Program-made: the position numbers and the translations under genes
Shown: positions 1 through 7,548 of the stretch, piece after piece
Layout of the letters: each line of letters opens with the position of its first letter
Numbering within the stretch: position 1 is the first letter of the stretch
Notes under the pieces: model-generated
Told to the model about the DNA's origin: nothing
What the model saw: only the letters and a program-made list of their open reading frames with translations
Databases searched by the model: none
Assembly: GCA_947175215.1 (NCBI GenBank)
Contig: CAMWLR010000005.1
Coordinates: forward strand, 1 to 62,254
Length of the DNA: 62,254 bases
Source: an uncultured Porphyromonadaceae bacterium
Lineage (GTDB): Bacteria > Bacteroidota > Bacteroidia > Bacteroidales > Muribaculaceae
Direction: 5' to 3'

Positions 1-300
1 CGCTGCTGCGGGGCGATACTGCTGCTGCTGTGCAGCCTGATTTGACACCTCGTGGGCAGCGGTGGCAGCCCCGGCGACAATCGGATTGACCTCCGACTCA
101 GCTCCGTTAACCAGATTGTTGGCGGCAGCATGGCCGGCGACCCCGGCACCTACACCAACGGCTGCCCCTGCGACAACCTTTGCGGCGGTATTATCAGACT
201 TCTCCTCCTTTTTCTTAGGGGTATTACCGGGAGCGGCGCAATTATTTTTTACGGGGTTGGGGTTGGCGGGAGCGCAACCGGGCATGTTGGTCTTTTCCAT
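1..300 (-). CDS. Low-complexity Ala/Gly-rich protein, N-terminal part (cut by window edge)
   Basis: An open frame runs on the minus strand from an ATG at 300-298 to the window edge with no stop, giving the first 100 residues (starts MEKTNMPGCAPANPNP). It is absent from the ORF track, probably because it has no stop in the window; the plus ORFs at 52-339 and 62-310 are its shadows. After a polar Pro/Asn/Lys start comes a glycine-zipper-like stretch (VVAGAAVGVGAGVAGHAAA), a second Ala-rich segment and a Gln run. A TAACTTTG -7 box lies about 85 bp upstream. I do not recognise the family. The glycine-zipper stretch could insert in or pack against a membrane, but there is no signal peptide or lipobox. 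Confidence 0.6.
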   Translation of the reverse strand, partial: MEKTNMPGCAPANPNPVKNNCAAPGNTPKKKEEKSDNTAAKVVAGAAVGVGAGVAGHAAANNLVNGAESEVNPIVAGAATAAHEVSNQAAQQQQYRPAAA

Positions 301-382
301 ATCGTTTTAGTGTTTAGTTGTTTCGATGGTTGTTATTAGTTATCGGCCTCAGTCTGTGTATGTCGGCCGATATTCGATATTG

Positions 383-390
383 CAAAGTTA
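383..390 (-). promoter_or_regulatory. -7 box of a Bacteroidota promoter for the left-edge gene
   Basis: The minus strand reads TAACTTTG, matching the TAnnTTTG consensus. A TTGA near the -33 position lies about 19 bp upstream. The inferred leader is about 75 nt to the ATG at 300. Confidence 0.5.
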
Positions 391-544
391 AACAACTTAC
401 CGAGCAATGTCAAGACTTTTTGAGTTTCCTGTCTGAAAAGTATGTTTATTTTGATGAATTTACCCGGTTTCACCATCTTCAGATTATGCACCGTCAATCG
501 TCATCGCGTCATTCAAATACTTAACAACCCGTCACTATCAAAGC

Positions 545-584
545 AATAGGCCGCATCAAGAGAGTTTTCTTGACACGGCCTATT
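545..584 (-). terminator. Hairpin ending the rpmB-rpmG-DUF4295 operon
   Basis: AATAGGCCG pairs with CGGCCTATT, followed by a second paired block TCAAGA/TCTTGA after a short internal mismatch. It lies about 50 bp past the DUF4295 stop on the minus strand. The trailing T-run is short (TTGCTTTG), so factor-independent termination is likely but not certain. Confidence 0.55.
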
Positions 585-637
585 GATAAGGTCTTTATTC
601 CTGTCGGTTTCGGTGGGTGAAACCGTGTGGATGTATA

Positions 638-787
638 TTATTTAAGGATGCTCTGTACTGCATCGTTGGGTACCATCTGCTCCTGGAAGGTGTATGCGCC
701 GGTCTTGGGCGATTTCACCATCTTGATGACCTTAGAGTAGGTACGTCCTTCACCTTTCTGCAGTGATGCAACGGTTTTCTTTGCCAT
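638..787 (-). CDS. DUF4295 small basic protein
   Basis: A 49-residue protein too short for the ORF track, starting MAKKTVASLQKGEGRTYSKV and ending with a stop at 638-640. It matches my memory of DUF4295, a short lysine-rich Bacteroidota protein encoded directly after L28 and L33. It has no signal peptide or membrane segment. The gap to rpmG is 28 bp and all three genes point the same way, so co-transcription is likely. The position and basic composition suggest a ribosome-associated role; no function is established that I know of. Confidence 0.85.
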   Translation of the reverse strand: MAKKTVASLQKGEGRTYSKVIKMVKSPKTGAYTFQEQMVPNDAVQSILK

Positions 788-815
788 ATCTGGGTGGAAT
801 TGAGGTGGTTAGTTA

Positions 816-1004
816 TTATTTGATTTCCTTGTGAACAGTTACGCGCTTGAGGATGGGATTGTATTTCTTGAGTTCAAGACGCTCGGTGGTGTTCTTACGG
901 TTCTTTGTGGTGATGTAGCGGGAGGTGCCGGGCATTCCGCTGGCTTTATGTTCGGTGCACTCGAGGATTACCTGCACGCGATTGCCTTTAGCTTTCTTTG
1001 CCAT
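816..1004 (-). CDS. rpmG: 50S ribosomal protein L33
   Basis: The 62-residue product ([20 protein letters not shown]...) carries the L33 core: an N-terminal basic segment, the [11 protein letters not shown] block and the C-terminal [16 protein letters not shown]. It belongs to the large subunit. Only one cysteine is present, so this is a zinc-free form rather than the four-cysteine type. It sits 6 bp downstream of rpmB and is almost certainly co-transcribed with it. Confidence 0.96.
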   Translation of the reverse strand: MAKKAKGNRVQVILECTEHKASGMPGTSRYITTKNRKNTTERLELKKYNPILKRVTVHKEIK

Positions 1005-1010
1005 TGTTGT

Positions 1011-1268
1011 TTAGAAGTCTAATGTTTTGATTTCAGTTAAATAACCCTTTTCATTTGCCTGCTTGAGAGCTGCGTCGAGACCCATCTTGTTGATGGTGCG
1101 GAGGCCGGCGGCAGATACGGTCAGGAGAATCCAAGTGTCCTGCTCTACCCAATAGAATTTGCGGTTGAAGAGGTTCACATTGAAGCGACGTTTGGTGTGG
1201 CGCTTCGAGTGCGATACGTTATTACCTGTAATCGCTTTTTTGCCTGTAATCTGACAAATCTTTGACAT
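1011..1268 (-). CDS. rpmB: 50S ribosomal protein L28
   Basis: The ORF track starts at 1322, but the L28 family begins at the internal [20 protein letters not shown], giving an 85-residue protein starting at 1268. The [16 protein letters not shown] block and the C-terminal [13 protein letters not shown] segment are typical L28. A single N-terminal cysteine is kept, so the zinc ribbon is absent. First gene of the L28-L33-DUF4295 operon, behind a promoter about 120 bp upstream and a leader hairpin. Confidence 0.95.
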   Translation of the reverse strand: MSKICQITGKKAITGNNVSHSKRHTKRRFNVNLFNRKFYWVEQDTWILLTVSAAGLRTINKMGLDAALKQANEKGYLTEIKTLDF

Positions 1269-1386
1269 GGCTGTTATTGTGATTTCTTTGATTAATACGT
1301 AGTTGCGTGGCCGCCATCTCAATTCTCATATCACCCCGGGCTGCATCTTTCCCGTGGCTTTCAAGGAGGAGCCACAAAACAGAGTG

Positions 1387-1418
1387 CAAAGTAAGCAATT
1401 TTTTTCGTCATGGACAAA
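1387..1418 (-). promoter_or_regulatory. Promoter of rpmB operon
   Basis: On the minus strand TTTG is followed after 20 bp by TTACTTTG, one base off the TAnnTTTG consensus. The inferred leader of about 110 nt contains the 1354-1375 hairpin. Confidence 0.6.
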
Positions 1419-1536
1419 TTTTTCAATAAAAAGTTTCATTAGTCCGCTCGGAACTTATTCGCGTTGACCCGTTTGTGACTTTTCTCAGCAGTTGGTCGTA
1501 ACCTGAGGGATAACCCCTGCTCACCTTAGAGTATGA

Positions 1537-1567
1537 CCCTGATCTCCGTTGACGGCGGGAATCAGGG
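1537..1567 (-). terminator. Weak terminator-like hairpin after the ABC permease gene
   Basis: CCCTGAT (1537-1543) pairs with ATCAGGG (1561-1567) around a 17-nt loop. It lies about 50 bp past the permease stop on the minus strand, with no clear U-run. Low certainty. Confidence 0.3.
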
Positions 1568-1616
1568 CCATGCCTCTATAAGTGGATTAAACGAGCTTTA
1601 TATGCTTTTGTCACTG

Positions 1617-2933
1617 TTATTTATATCGCGCCCAGCGGATGAGGTCACGCATCGAGGGCTTCTTGCCATACATAAAGATACCGATGCGGTATATTTTGGC
1701 AGCCAGCCATACCATCGCAATAAATGACGCATACAGCACGACGACCGATAACCAGATCTCCCATGACGGGATGCCGAACGGCACTCTCATCAGCATCACC
1801 ATAGGGGAGGTGAACGGGATCAGCGATGCCCAGAACGCGAGTGTCGAGTTGGGGTCATTGCCTACGGTCATACCTACCACCAGGCCTATGATAATTGGGA
1901 TAACGGCAAACGAAGTCAGCTGTGATGCATCCTGAATGTTATCGACGGCCGACCCGATAGCGGCAAAAATCGATGCGTAGAACAGGAAACCGCCGATTAG
2001 GAAGATGAGTATAAAAGCAAACAGCTTGGCGATGTAGCCGACCGAACTGAATATCGACAGCGCATTGAGCAGGCTCGGATCAAGTGCTTCGGCCCCGGTT
2101 GCCATCTCTCCGGCATTAAACATCGCTACCTGCTGGGTAACCTCGGCAGGCATCAGGGCCGGCAGAAGGAAGGCTGACATCGCACAGAGCAGCACACCCC
2201 AGATGACGATCTGCACGATGGCCACCAGACCGACGCCAAAGATTTTGCCGAGCATGAGATAGACAGGTTTTACAGATGAGACCACAAGTTCGAGTACGCG
2301 GTTGTTTTTCTCCTCAATAATCGATGTCATCACCAGTTGGCCGTACATCAGCAGGAACATATACAGCAGGAAGGTCATGAACATACCTATGCCGAATGAC
2401 ACCGCTGACGAGGTGTTCTCTGTCTCGCCCGACTCATCGATGCGGACAGTCTGCAGGTTTACATCGACGTTGGTCTCCTCGAGTATCTGATTGAGATTCT
2501 CGATGTCATAAGCCCTCATACGTTGGTCGCGCACAGCCTGACGGATCAGTTCTGATATGGTGCTTTCGGTCTCGACAGACCCGCTTTCGTGCAGAAACAG
2601 AGTGGCCGATGAGGGATGTTCGACTATATCAGCCGGGATTGACAGCACTCCGTAATAATCCGTATTGCTAAGTGCTGAGTCGGCAGACTCATCGACCGAC
2701 ACGAATGTCAGATGGCTGATGTCGGCATTTTTAAGCACCTGCATCACATACCCGCTCAGATCATTTACGGCAACAGTTTTGTCTGATGGTGTCGAAAAGA
2801 TCGCGATCAGAGCCGGCATCGCCATTAACAGCAGCATCAGCACCGGCATCAGCAGGGTGGTGAAGATAAAACTTTTTTTGCCCACACGCTCCATAAACTC
2901 GCGGCGGACGATTATTCCGAGATTATTGTTCAT
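1617..2933 (-). CDS. ABC-2 type transporter permease (NatB/YhaP-like)
   Basis: This 438-residue protein is the membrane half of an ABC exporter. A short cytosolic start (IIVRREFMERVGKKSF) leads into a first membrane helix at about residues 22-46. A large extracytoplasmic domain follows to about 175, then five or so further helices including MFMTFLLYMFLLMYG and IAKLFAFILIFLIGG, and a cytosolic basic tail. The motif TSIIEEKNNRVLELVVSSVKP after the second helix is characteristic of ABC-2 permeases of the NatB type. It overlaps the ATPase gene by 11 bp, so the two are translationally coupled. Family members export sodium, drugs or peptides; the substrate here cannot be told. Confidence 0.9.
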   Translation of the reverse strand: MNNNLGIIVRREFMERVGKKSFIFTTLLMPVLMLLLMAMPALIAIFSTPSDKTVAVNDLSGYVMQVLKNADISHLTFVSVDESADSALSNTDYYGVLSIPADIVEHPSSATLFLHESGSVETESTISELIRQAVRDQRMRAYDIENLNQILEETNVDVNLQTVRIDESGETENTSSAVSFGIGMFMTFLLYMFLLMYGQLVMTSIIEEKNNRVLELVVSSVKPVYLMLGKIFGVGLVAIVQIVIWGVLLCAMSAFLLPALMPAEVTQQVAMFNAGEMATGAEALDPSLLNALSIFSSVGYIAKLFAFILIFLIGGFLFYASIFAAIGSAVDNIQDASQLTSFAVIPIIIGLVVGMTVGNDPNSTLAFWASLIPFTSPMVMLMRVPFGIPSWEIWLSVVVLYASFIAMVWLAAKIYRIGIFMYGKKPSMRDLIRWARYK

Positions 2934-3849
2934 TGTTCTTGACTGTCTGTATAAAGATTTCGTTCATTGAGGGTAGGGCGCGGTCAAAGCTGACGATATC
3001 GACCGCGTCGTTGGCCAGTGCCAGCGTCTGCCTGATGGTTGCATCGGGCTTGAGCAGCAGCTTGGCGTTGGTGACCGGCGAATTAACCTCTGAGGTGAAA
3101 GTGTGATCGATCACACGGTCTCCGAGCGCATTAAGAAGATTTTGCGGATCACCCTCAAATGAGAGGCTGTAACGCCCCTTTCCCATCTCCTGTCTGATCT
3201 CATTGACATTGCCCGAGAGGATGTTGTGTGAGCGGTTGATGAGCGTGATGTTATCACACAGAGCCTCGACACTCTCCATATTGTGGGTCGAGAATATCAC
3301 GGTCGCACCCTCGTCGCGCAGCCTCAGTATTTCATTTTTAAGAAGATCGGCATTGATGGGGTCAAATCCCGAGAACGGTTCGTCAAATATCAGCAACTTG
3401 GGCCGATGCAGCACGGTCACGATAAACTGCACTTTCTGAGCCATACCCTTAGACAGCTCTTCGACCTTGCGGTTCCACCAGTCAGAGATACCAAACCGGT
3501 CAAACCATTTGCGTAACTCGGCCGTTGCCTCTTTAGTCTTGAGGCCCTTGAGTTTGGCGAAGAAAAGAGCCTGCTCACCTACACGCATTTTTTTGTAGAG
3601 GCCGCGTTCCTCGGGGAGATAACCGATATTGACCACATCGTTGGCTGTGAGCGGGTGACCCATAAACTCGACCGACCCGGTATCAGGGGCCGTGATATGG
3701 TTGATGATACGTATGAGTGTAGTCTTGCCTGCCCCGTTTGGTCCGAGTAACCCGTATATCGTGCCCTCGGGGATCGTCAATGAGACATTGTCGAGGGCCA
3801 GATGACCGGTGTATTTTTTACTGACATTATTTACCTTTAATATATCCAT
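2923..3849 (-). CDS. ABC transporter ATP-binding protein (NatA-like)
   Basis: The start is set at MDILKVNNVSKKYTGH (308 residues) rather than the upstream ORF start, because ABC ATPases begin just before this strand. Walker A GPNGAGKTT is at about 36-44, the signature reads LSKGM, Walker B is LLIFDEPFSGFDP, and the switch His lies in FSTHNMES. A C-terminal domain of about 80 residues follows the ATPase core, as in NatA-like proteins. It powers the permease encoded by the overlapping downstream gene. Confidence 0.92.
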   Translation of the reverse strand: MDILKVNNVSKKYTGHLALDNVSLTIPEGTIYGLLGPNGAGKTTLIRIINHITAPDTGSVEFMGHPLTANDVVNIGYLPEERGLYKKMRVGEQALFFAKLKGLKTKEATAELRKWFDRFGISDWWNRKVEELSKGMAQKVQFIVTVLHRPKLLIFDEPFSGFDPINADLLKNEILRLRDEGATVIFSTHNMESVEALCDNITLINRSHNILSGNVNEIRQEMGKGRYSLSFEGDPQNLLNALGDRVIDHTFTSEVNSPVTNAKLLLKPDATIRQTLALANDAVDIVSFDRALPSMNEIFIQTVKNNEQ

Positions 3850-3945
3850 TATGCTGTGATAAATGTGGTTTAATAAATAACTACACACATAAGAGTGCAA
3901 AGGTGCGAAAAAAGTTGCATAAACAGTTAAAAAAACTCGGCAAGT

Positions 3946-3976
3946 TTTGACGGTAAGCGTAAAGTACCTAAATTTG
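3946..3976 (+). promoter_or_regulatory. Promoter of the NlpC/P60 lipoprotein gene
   Basis: TTTG (3946-3949), a 19 bp spacer and TAAATTTG (3969-3976) match the Bacteroidota primary promoter exactly. The leader to the ATG at 4013 is about 30 nt. Confidence 0.75.
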
Positions 3977-4012
3977 TAGAGATAAACTCAACGGTGTCAC
4001 TCGCAGTAAACA

Positions 4013-4837
4013 ATGTCGTCACACGCAGTAAAAAGGTTATATCTGTCGCTCCTTCTCGTCGGGGCTCTCATCCTGTCATCTTTGACAGGGTGTAAATCAT
4101 CGCGTGGCACTGTAAAGCGAGGTGGCTCGGGGGTGTCGACCACTGTCTATGTCCCGCCGTTTGATGTCGATAAATACTCGGCAACATTATCAGACCCGGT
4201 TGCCCGCGCCCTGGTCAAGGAGGCCGGGGGGTGGTTAGGTACACGGTATGTCTATGGCGGAGAGAGCAAGACCGGCACAGATTGTTCGGGGCTCGTGATG
4301 AAAGTTTACGGTAAGGTCTGCGGCGTAAAGCTGCCGCGTACCACCCGCGAGCAAGTCAAATATTGTACTAAAGTGGCGCGTAACAAGATCTTGCCCGGCG
4401 ATCTCGTTTTTTTTGCGCGTAATGGCAGCGACGATGACAGCGAGGTGTCGCATGTCGGGCTTTATATCGGTGACGGACGCATGATACATGCCTCATCGAG
4501 TCGCGGAGTGATGGTTAGCGGGTTTGATACCGGATATTGGGGTGACAGATATTACACTGCCGCCCGCGTGACCCCGGCGATCGGTAAAAGTGTCAAGCCT
4601 CTCAAGTCAGCACCGGACAATCCTCTGCCGGTTGAGCCGCTCCCCGGCGATATCGCTCCCCCCGTCTCACCCGATTTACCCCCGGTACCCGTTATGCCTG
4701 AGATTATCCCCGAGGTAACCCTTTCGGCTAATGCCGCAACATTTGGGCGCGACACAGTCACCTCGACTATTGATCTGCTCGACCTGATAATCAATCAGAA
4801 AGTCGACTCGATATTTACAAGTCAATTTACAGACTGA
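4013..4837 (+). CDS. NlpC/P60 family lipoprotein peptidase
   Basis: A probable cell-wall hydrolase cutting peptidoglycan stem peptides. The 274-residue protein has a lipoprotein signal ending SSLTGC (Cys27). The NlpC/P60 domain spans about 62-180, with catalytic Cys91 in TGTDCSGLV, His147 in SEVSHVGLYIG, and the MIHASS block. LPGDLVFF between them is also typical. The C-terminal 80 residues are Pro-rich and then low complexity, with no recognised domain. It has its own promoter and faces rsgA convergently with a 46 bp gap. Confidence 0.9.
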   Translation: MSSHAVKRLYLSLLLVGALILSSLTGCKSSRGTVKRGGSGVSTTVYVPPFDVDKYSATLSDPVARALVKEAGGWLGTRYVYGGESKTGTDCSGLVMKVYGKVCGVKLPRTTREQVKYCTKVARNKILPGDLVFFARNGSDDDSEVSHVGLYIGDGRMIHASSSRGVMVSGFDTGYWGDRYYTAARVTPAIGKSVKPLKSAPDNPLPVEPLPGDIAPPVSPDLPPVPVMPEIIPEVTLSANAATFGRDTVTSTIDLLDLIINQKVDSIFTSQFTD

Positions 4838-4883
4838 CATGCCCTTAATTATTAGGCACGCTCTTAGCATATGTGACAGCCTC

Positions 4884-5885
4884 TTATTGGGGAGCACGGT
4901 ATTTACCCTCGTCGGCATCGTTGAGGATAGATAGATATGAGTTATATCGCGACTGAGATATACGGTTCTCGTCAAGTGCTTTAAGTACGGCGCAACCCGG
5001 CTCATGTGTGTGGGTGCAGTCACCAAAACGACACTCGGCCGACTCCTTGAATATTTCGGGGAAATAGTGTGACACTTCATTGGCATTCATCTCGATAGTA
5101 CCGAACCCTCTCACCCCGGGGGTATCGATTATCCAGCCGCCAAAGGGGAGGGGGAACATCTCTGAGAACGTGGTGGTGTGAGTGCCTTGATCATGCACGT
5201 CAGATATGGCTGCGGTCTTGAGGTCGAGGCCGGGGACAAGGGCGTTGATCATCGTAGACTTGCCAACGCCTGAGTTGCCTGACAGCAGCGTGATGCGGTC
5301 GCGCAGCACGTCTCTGACTTCATCAAGCCCCTCGCTGTGTAATGCCGATACCTCGATGACCCTATAACCGATCGAGCGGTATAGATAGCAAACGGCCTCA
5401 AGCAGCTCTTTATCCTCAGGCTCGTCGAGCAGGTCGGTTTTGTTGATGACAAGTGTCGCCTCGACACGGTATGCCTCGGCCGTAGCGAGAAAACGGTCAA
5501 TAAAATTTGTCGAGGTGACAGGGTGTTTGAGCGATGCCACGAGCATTGCTCCGTCGAGATTTGCCGCGAGGATACTCGCCTCTTTAGACAGATTGCTGGC
5601 GCGGCGTATGATATAGTTACGACGCGGAGTAATGGCTGTAATATATGCCGACCCGTCATCGTTGACAAGTATGCTCACACGGTCGCCGACGGCTACCGGA
5701 TTTGTGGTGCGTATCCCTTTGAGGCGGAAGTTGCCTTTGACTTTGCACGCTACCGTGCGGGATGTGTCGTCAGTGCCCTTGCCGTCTAAAAGCACGTCAT
5801 ATCGCGAGCCGGTGTTCTTTATCACCAGCCCCTCGCTCAACGCTCCTGCAGCATGGGCCGCCTTGTTGTTTTTAGTTTTGGCCAT
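4884..5885 (-). CDS. rsgA: Ribosome small subunit biogenesis GTPase RsgA
   Basis: RsgA helps mature the 30S subunit and hydrolyses GTP when bound to it. The 333-residue protein shows the order expected of this circularly permuted GTPase: an N-terminal OB-fold (to about 120), then G4 NKTD, G1 [10 protein letters not shown]3 DTPGVRGFG, and a C-terminal zinc knuckle ([14 protein letters not shown]). About 30 N-terminal residues rich in Ala/Lys/Asn precede the OB-fold. A -7 box lies 60 bp upstream. Confidence 0.95.
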   Translation of the reverse strand: MAKTKNNKAAHAAGALSEGLVIKNTGSRYDVLLDGKGTDDTSRTVACKVKGNFRLKGIRTTNPVAVGDRVSILVNDDGSAYITAITPRRNYIIRRASNLSKEASILAANLDGAMLVASLKHPVTSTNFIDRFLATAEAYRVEATLVINKTDLLDEPEDKELLEAVCYLYRSIGYRVIEVSALHSEGLDEVRDVLRDRITLLSGNSGVGKSTMINALVPGLDLKTAAISDVHDQGTHTTTFSEMFPLPFGGWIIDTPGVRGFGTIEMNANEVSHYFPEIFKESAECRFGDCTHTHEPGCAVLKALDENRISQSRYNSYLSILNDADEGKYRAPQ

Positions 5886-5944
5886 CTGTCAATTATTTTG
5901 AGGCAAAATCAGTGTTTATGTCATCAAAACACTCGATCTGACTG

Positions 5945-5952
5945 CAAAGTTA
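5945..5952 (-). promoter_or_regulatory. -7 box of the rsgA promoter
   Basis: TAACTTTG on the minus strand, about 60 bp before the rsgA start. No good -33 TTTG was found at 19-20 bp, so strength is uncertain. Confidence 0.45.
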
Positions 5953-6072
5953 GTAAAAAATCTGTTAAAACCATCTATTTATAAAGTGTTGAACATTAGT
6001 CGGTTGCAAAACGTTATATTTACAAAGGATAAATAATGCGTGGCTTAATTAGGTTATTTTCAAAAAATTACG

Positions 6073-6080
6073 TAATTTTG
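6073..6080 (+). promoter_or_regulatory. -7 box upstream of the winged-helix gene
   Basis: TAATTTTG followed by C, about 90 bp before the ATG at 6173. The -33 position does not carry TTTG. The 287 bp between rsgA and this gene is AT-rich and holds the divergent promoters. Confidence 0.45.
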
Positions 6081-6172
6081 CAGCGCAATGTTATCCAAAT
6101 GATTTATTTGTGAATTAACTGATTTGGCGGTATAACCCCAAAAAATGTATAACTGTTTTAATTTTATAAACA

Positions 6173-6394
6173 ATGAACGCAGAAGCAATTGGAACATGGG
6201 CCGGCCTCGTTTGGACCGCCCTCAATGACAAGGATGTAGTCGTAGGTCTCAAACAGCTCAAGAAAGAGACTAAACTCAAAGACAAAGAGGTGTTTGCCGC
6301 TATCGGCTGGCTCGCCCGCGAAGGTAAAGTCGAGATTCAGACCAACCCCGAGGATGAGAAAGATCTCCTCTTCACACTTGTACAGGACAAATAA
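6173..6394 (+). CDS. Small winged helix-turn-helix protein (DUF2582 type)
   Basis: This 73-residue protein starts MNAEAIGTWAGLVWTALND and continues with a helix-turn-helix-like core (VGLKQLKKETKLKDKEVFAAIGWLAREGKVE). It resembles the winged-helix family PF10771, common in Bacteroidota; the assignment is from memory. It is a single domain without ligand-binding or dimerisation extension, so it could bind DNA or serve as a protein-interaction module. It is monocistronic, with its own -7 box and a strong terminator 13 bp after the stop. Confidence 0.8.
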   Translation: MNAEAIGTWAGLVWTALNDKDVVVGLKQLKKETKLKDKEVFAAIGWLAREGKVEIQTNPEDEKDLLFTLVQDK

Positions 6395-6407
6395 TCCCGC
6401 CAGGTTA

Positions 6408-6459
6408 CATATAAAACAACAGCATCAGTTGAACTCAACTGATGCTGTTGTTTTATATG
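6408..6459. terminator. Bidirectional terminator with 25-bp perfect stem
   Basis: CATATAAAACAACAGCATCAGTTGA and its exact reverse complement flank a two-base spacer. The A-run on one side becomes a T-run on the other, so it can stop transcription from both the winged-helix gene and the convergent SPOR gene. Confidence 0.9.
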
Positions 6460-6501
6460 CGTGAATCTGTCGCGTTGTTATCTGCGTGTGTCTGCCAAGT
6501 C

Positions 6502-7008
6502 TCAGGGCTTACGCAAGATGTATGGGCACGGCGACTTCATCTGCAAGGGGGGATTCTTCTCGATATGCCGGAGCATCTCGACTGCCCGGTCAAGTGTGTC
6601 GGTCGTATAAGCTGCGACATAATAGGTTTCGTCTTTGTCAATAAGCAGTCGGCAATCGGTGTAATCGGCCTTGCGCAAGCGGCCAAGCACCGACTGCGCG
6701 TTAAATCGTTGCTTAAAGGTCGCCACGATGACATTGAAACGTTTGCATGCGGCCACAGGCGGGTCGAGCTTGACAGTGTTGACGTATACACCTTTGAGGG
6801 GGATAGAGTCCCCTTTATATACTGCGCGCGGTATCGCTTCCTCACGGGTCATCAGATCGATCTCTTCATCGGTATAACTCTCGTCTCGCTTCTCGATAGC
6901 GGTGAGATACGCTTTCTTGTAGTTCTCCTCTGAGGTCTTGCAAGAGGGGAGGAGTCCGGTCAGCAAGACGGCCGTAAGCAGAGCGAGGGTTGACAACGTT
7001 TTTTTCAT
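6502..7008 (-). CDS. SPOR domain lipoprotein
   Basis: A 168-residue envelope protein with a lipoprotein signal (LLTGLLPSC, Cys about 23). The C-terminal 80 residues resemble a SPOR domain: FNVIVATFKQRFNAQSVLGRL, then YYVAAYTTDTLDRAVEMLRHIE. SPOR domains bind denuded glycan strands at the division septum. The central region (residues 24-85) is charged and predicted helical. Last gene of the probable five-gene minus-strand run, 21 bp after the phosphoesterase. Confidence 0.78.
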   Translation of the reverse strand: MKKTLSTLALLTAVLLTGLLPSCKTSEENYKKAYLTAIEKRDESYTDEEIDLMTREEAIPRAVYKGDSIPLKGVYVNTVKLDPPVAACKRFNVIVATFKQRFNAQSVLGRLRKADYTDCRLLIDKDETYYVAAYTTDTLDRAVEMLRHIEKNPPLQMKSPCPYILRKP

Positions 7009-7029
7009 AAGTTATAAGTATGAGAGGGG

Positions 7030-7533
7030 TTAGATCTTTAGTGAGCCGAGCTCGATAACCTCGAGATTCTTGGGTGTCTGCCCATCAATATCGAGCTTTA
7101 CCAGAGTGCGCTTTGATTGCCAGCCGTGATGTCCGGCAGCTCCGGGGTTGATATGCAGGCAGTCGAGGGCCGGGTCATACATAACCTTAAGGATATGACT
7201 GTGACCGCATACAAAGATACGGGCACTGGCATCTCTGATCATTTGGGTTATCCCGGGCTGGTAACGTCCGGGATAACCGCCGATGTGGGTCATGAAAACG
7301 TTGACATCCTCGACGCTAAACTGCATTAACGAGGGAAAATATCTGCGGGTCTCGCCGTGATCGATGTTACCGTGCACGGCCCTGACCACCGGCACAACCT
7401 CTTCGAGCCGGCGTATGACATCGACACATCCGATGTCCCCGGCGTGCCATATTTCATCGCAATCCTTAAAGTGGGTCGCAAACCGGTCGTCCCAGCATGA
7501 GTGCGTGTCAGAGAGTATTCCTATCCGTTTCAA
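7030..7533 (-). CDS. YfcE/MJ0936-type metallophosphoesterase
   Basis: A 167-residue single-domain phosphodiesterase or phosphatase. All metal-binding motifs are visible in order: GILSDTHS, HAGDIG, VHGNID, MTHIG, and CGHSH near residue 117. NPGAAGHHGW is typical of the YfcE branch. Substrates in the family are usually small phosphodiesters; the physiological one is unknown. It lies 15 bp after the amylase gene stop and is probably co-transcribed. Confidence 0.9.
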   Translation of the reverse strand: MKRIGILSDTHSCWDDRFATHFKDCDEIWHAGDIGCVDVIRRLEEVVPVVRAVHGNIDHGETRRYFPSLMQFSVEDVNVFMTHIGGYPGRYQPGITQMIRDASARIFVCGHSHILKVMYDPALDCLHINPGAAGHHGWQSKRTLVKLDIDGQTPKNLEVIELGSLKI

Positions 7534-7548
7534 TGTCGGTCGATGGGT

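Larger units (their letters stand above)
301..637. other. Intergenic stretch between left-edge gene and DUF4295 gene
   Basis: This 337 bp gap holds the promoter at 383-390 and the hairpin at 545-584. The plus ORF at 318-524 overlaps the promoter, has no recognisable content and was not accepted. Bacteroidota often carry ftsY downstream of these ribosomal genes, but it is not seen here. Confidence 0.5.
1269..1616. other. Intergenic region upstream of rpmB
   Basis: This 348 bp gap holds the rpmB promoter (1387-1418), a hairpin in the rpmB leader (1354-1375; GTGGCT pairs with AGCCAC), and a weak terminator-like repeat for the ABC permease (1537-1567). The plus ORF at 1533-1727 runs into the permease gene and is treated as spurious. 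Confidence 0.5.

Noticed and set aside
318-524. 68-codon plus ORF in the left intergenic region
   Set aside because: It runs over the inferred promoter of the left-edge gene, lacks any recognised motif and has no promoter of its own.
6408-6459. Terminal inverted repeat of an insertion sequence
   Set aside because: The two arms are separated by only 2 bp and sit between convergent genes with A/T-runs, which is the layout of a bidirectional terminator.
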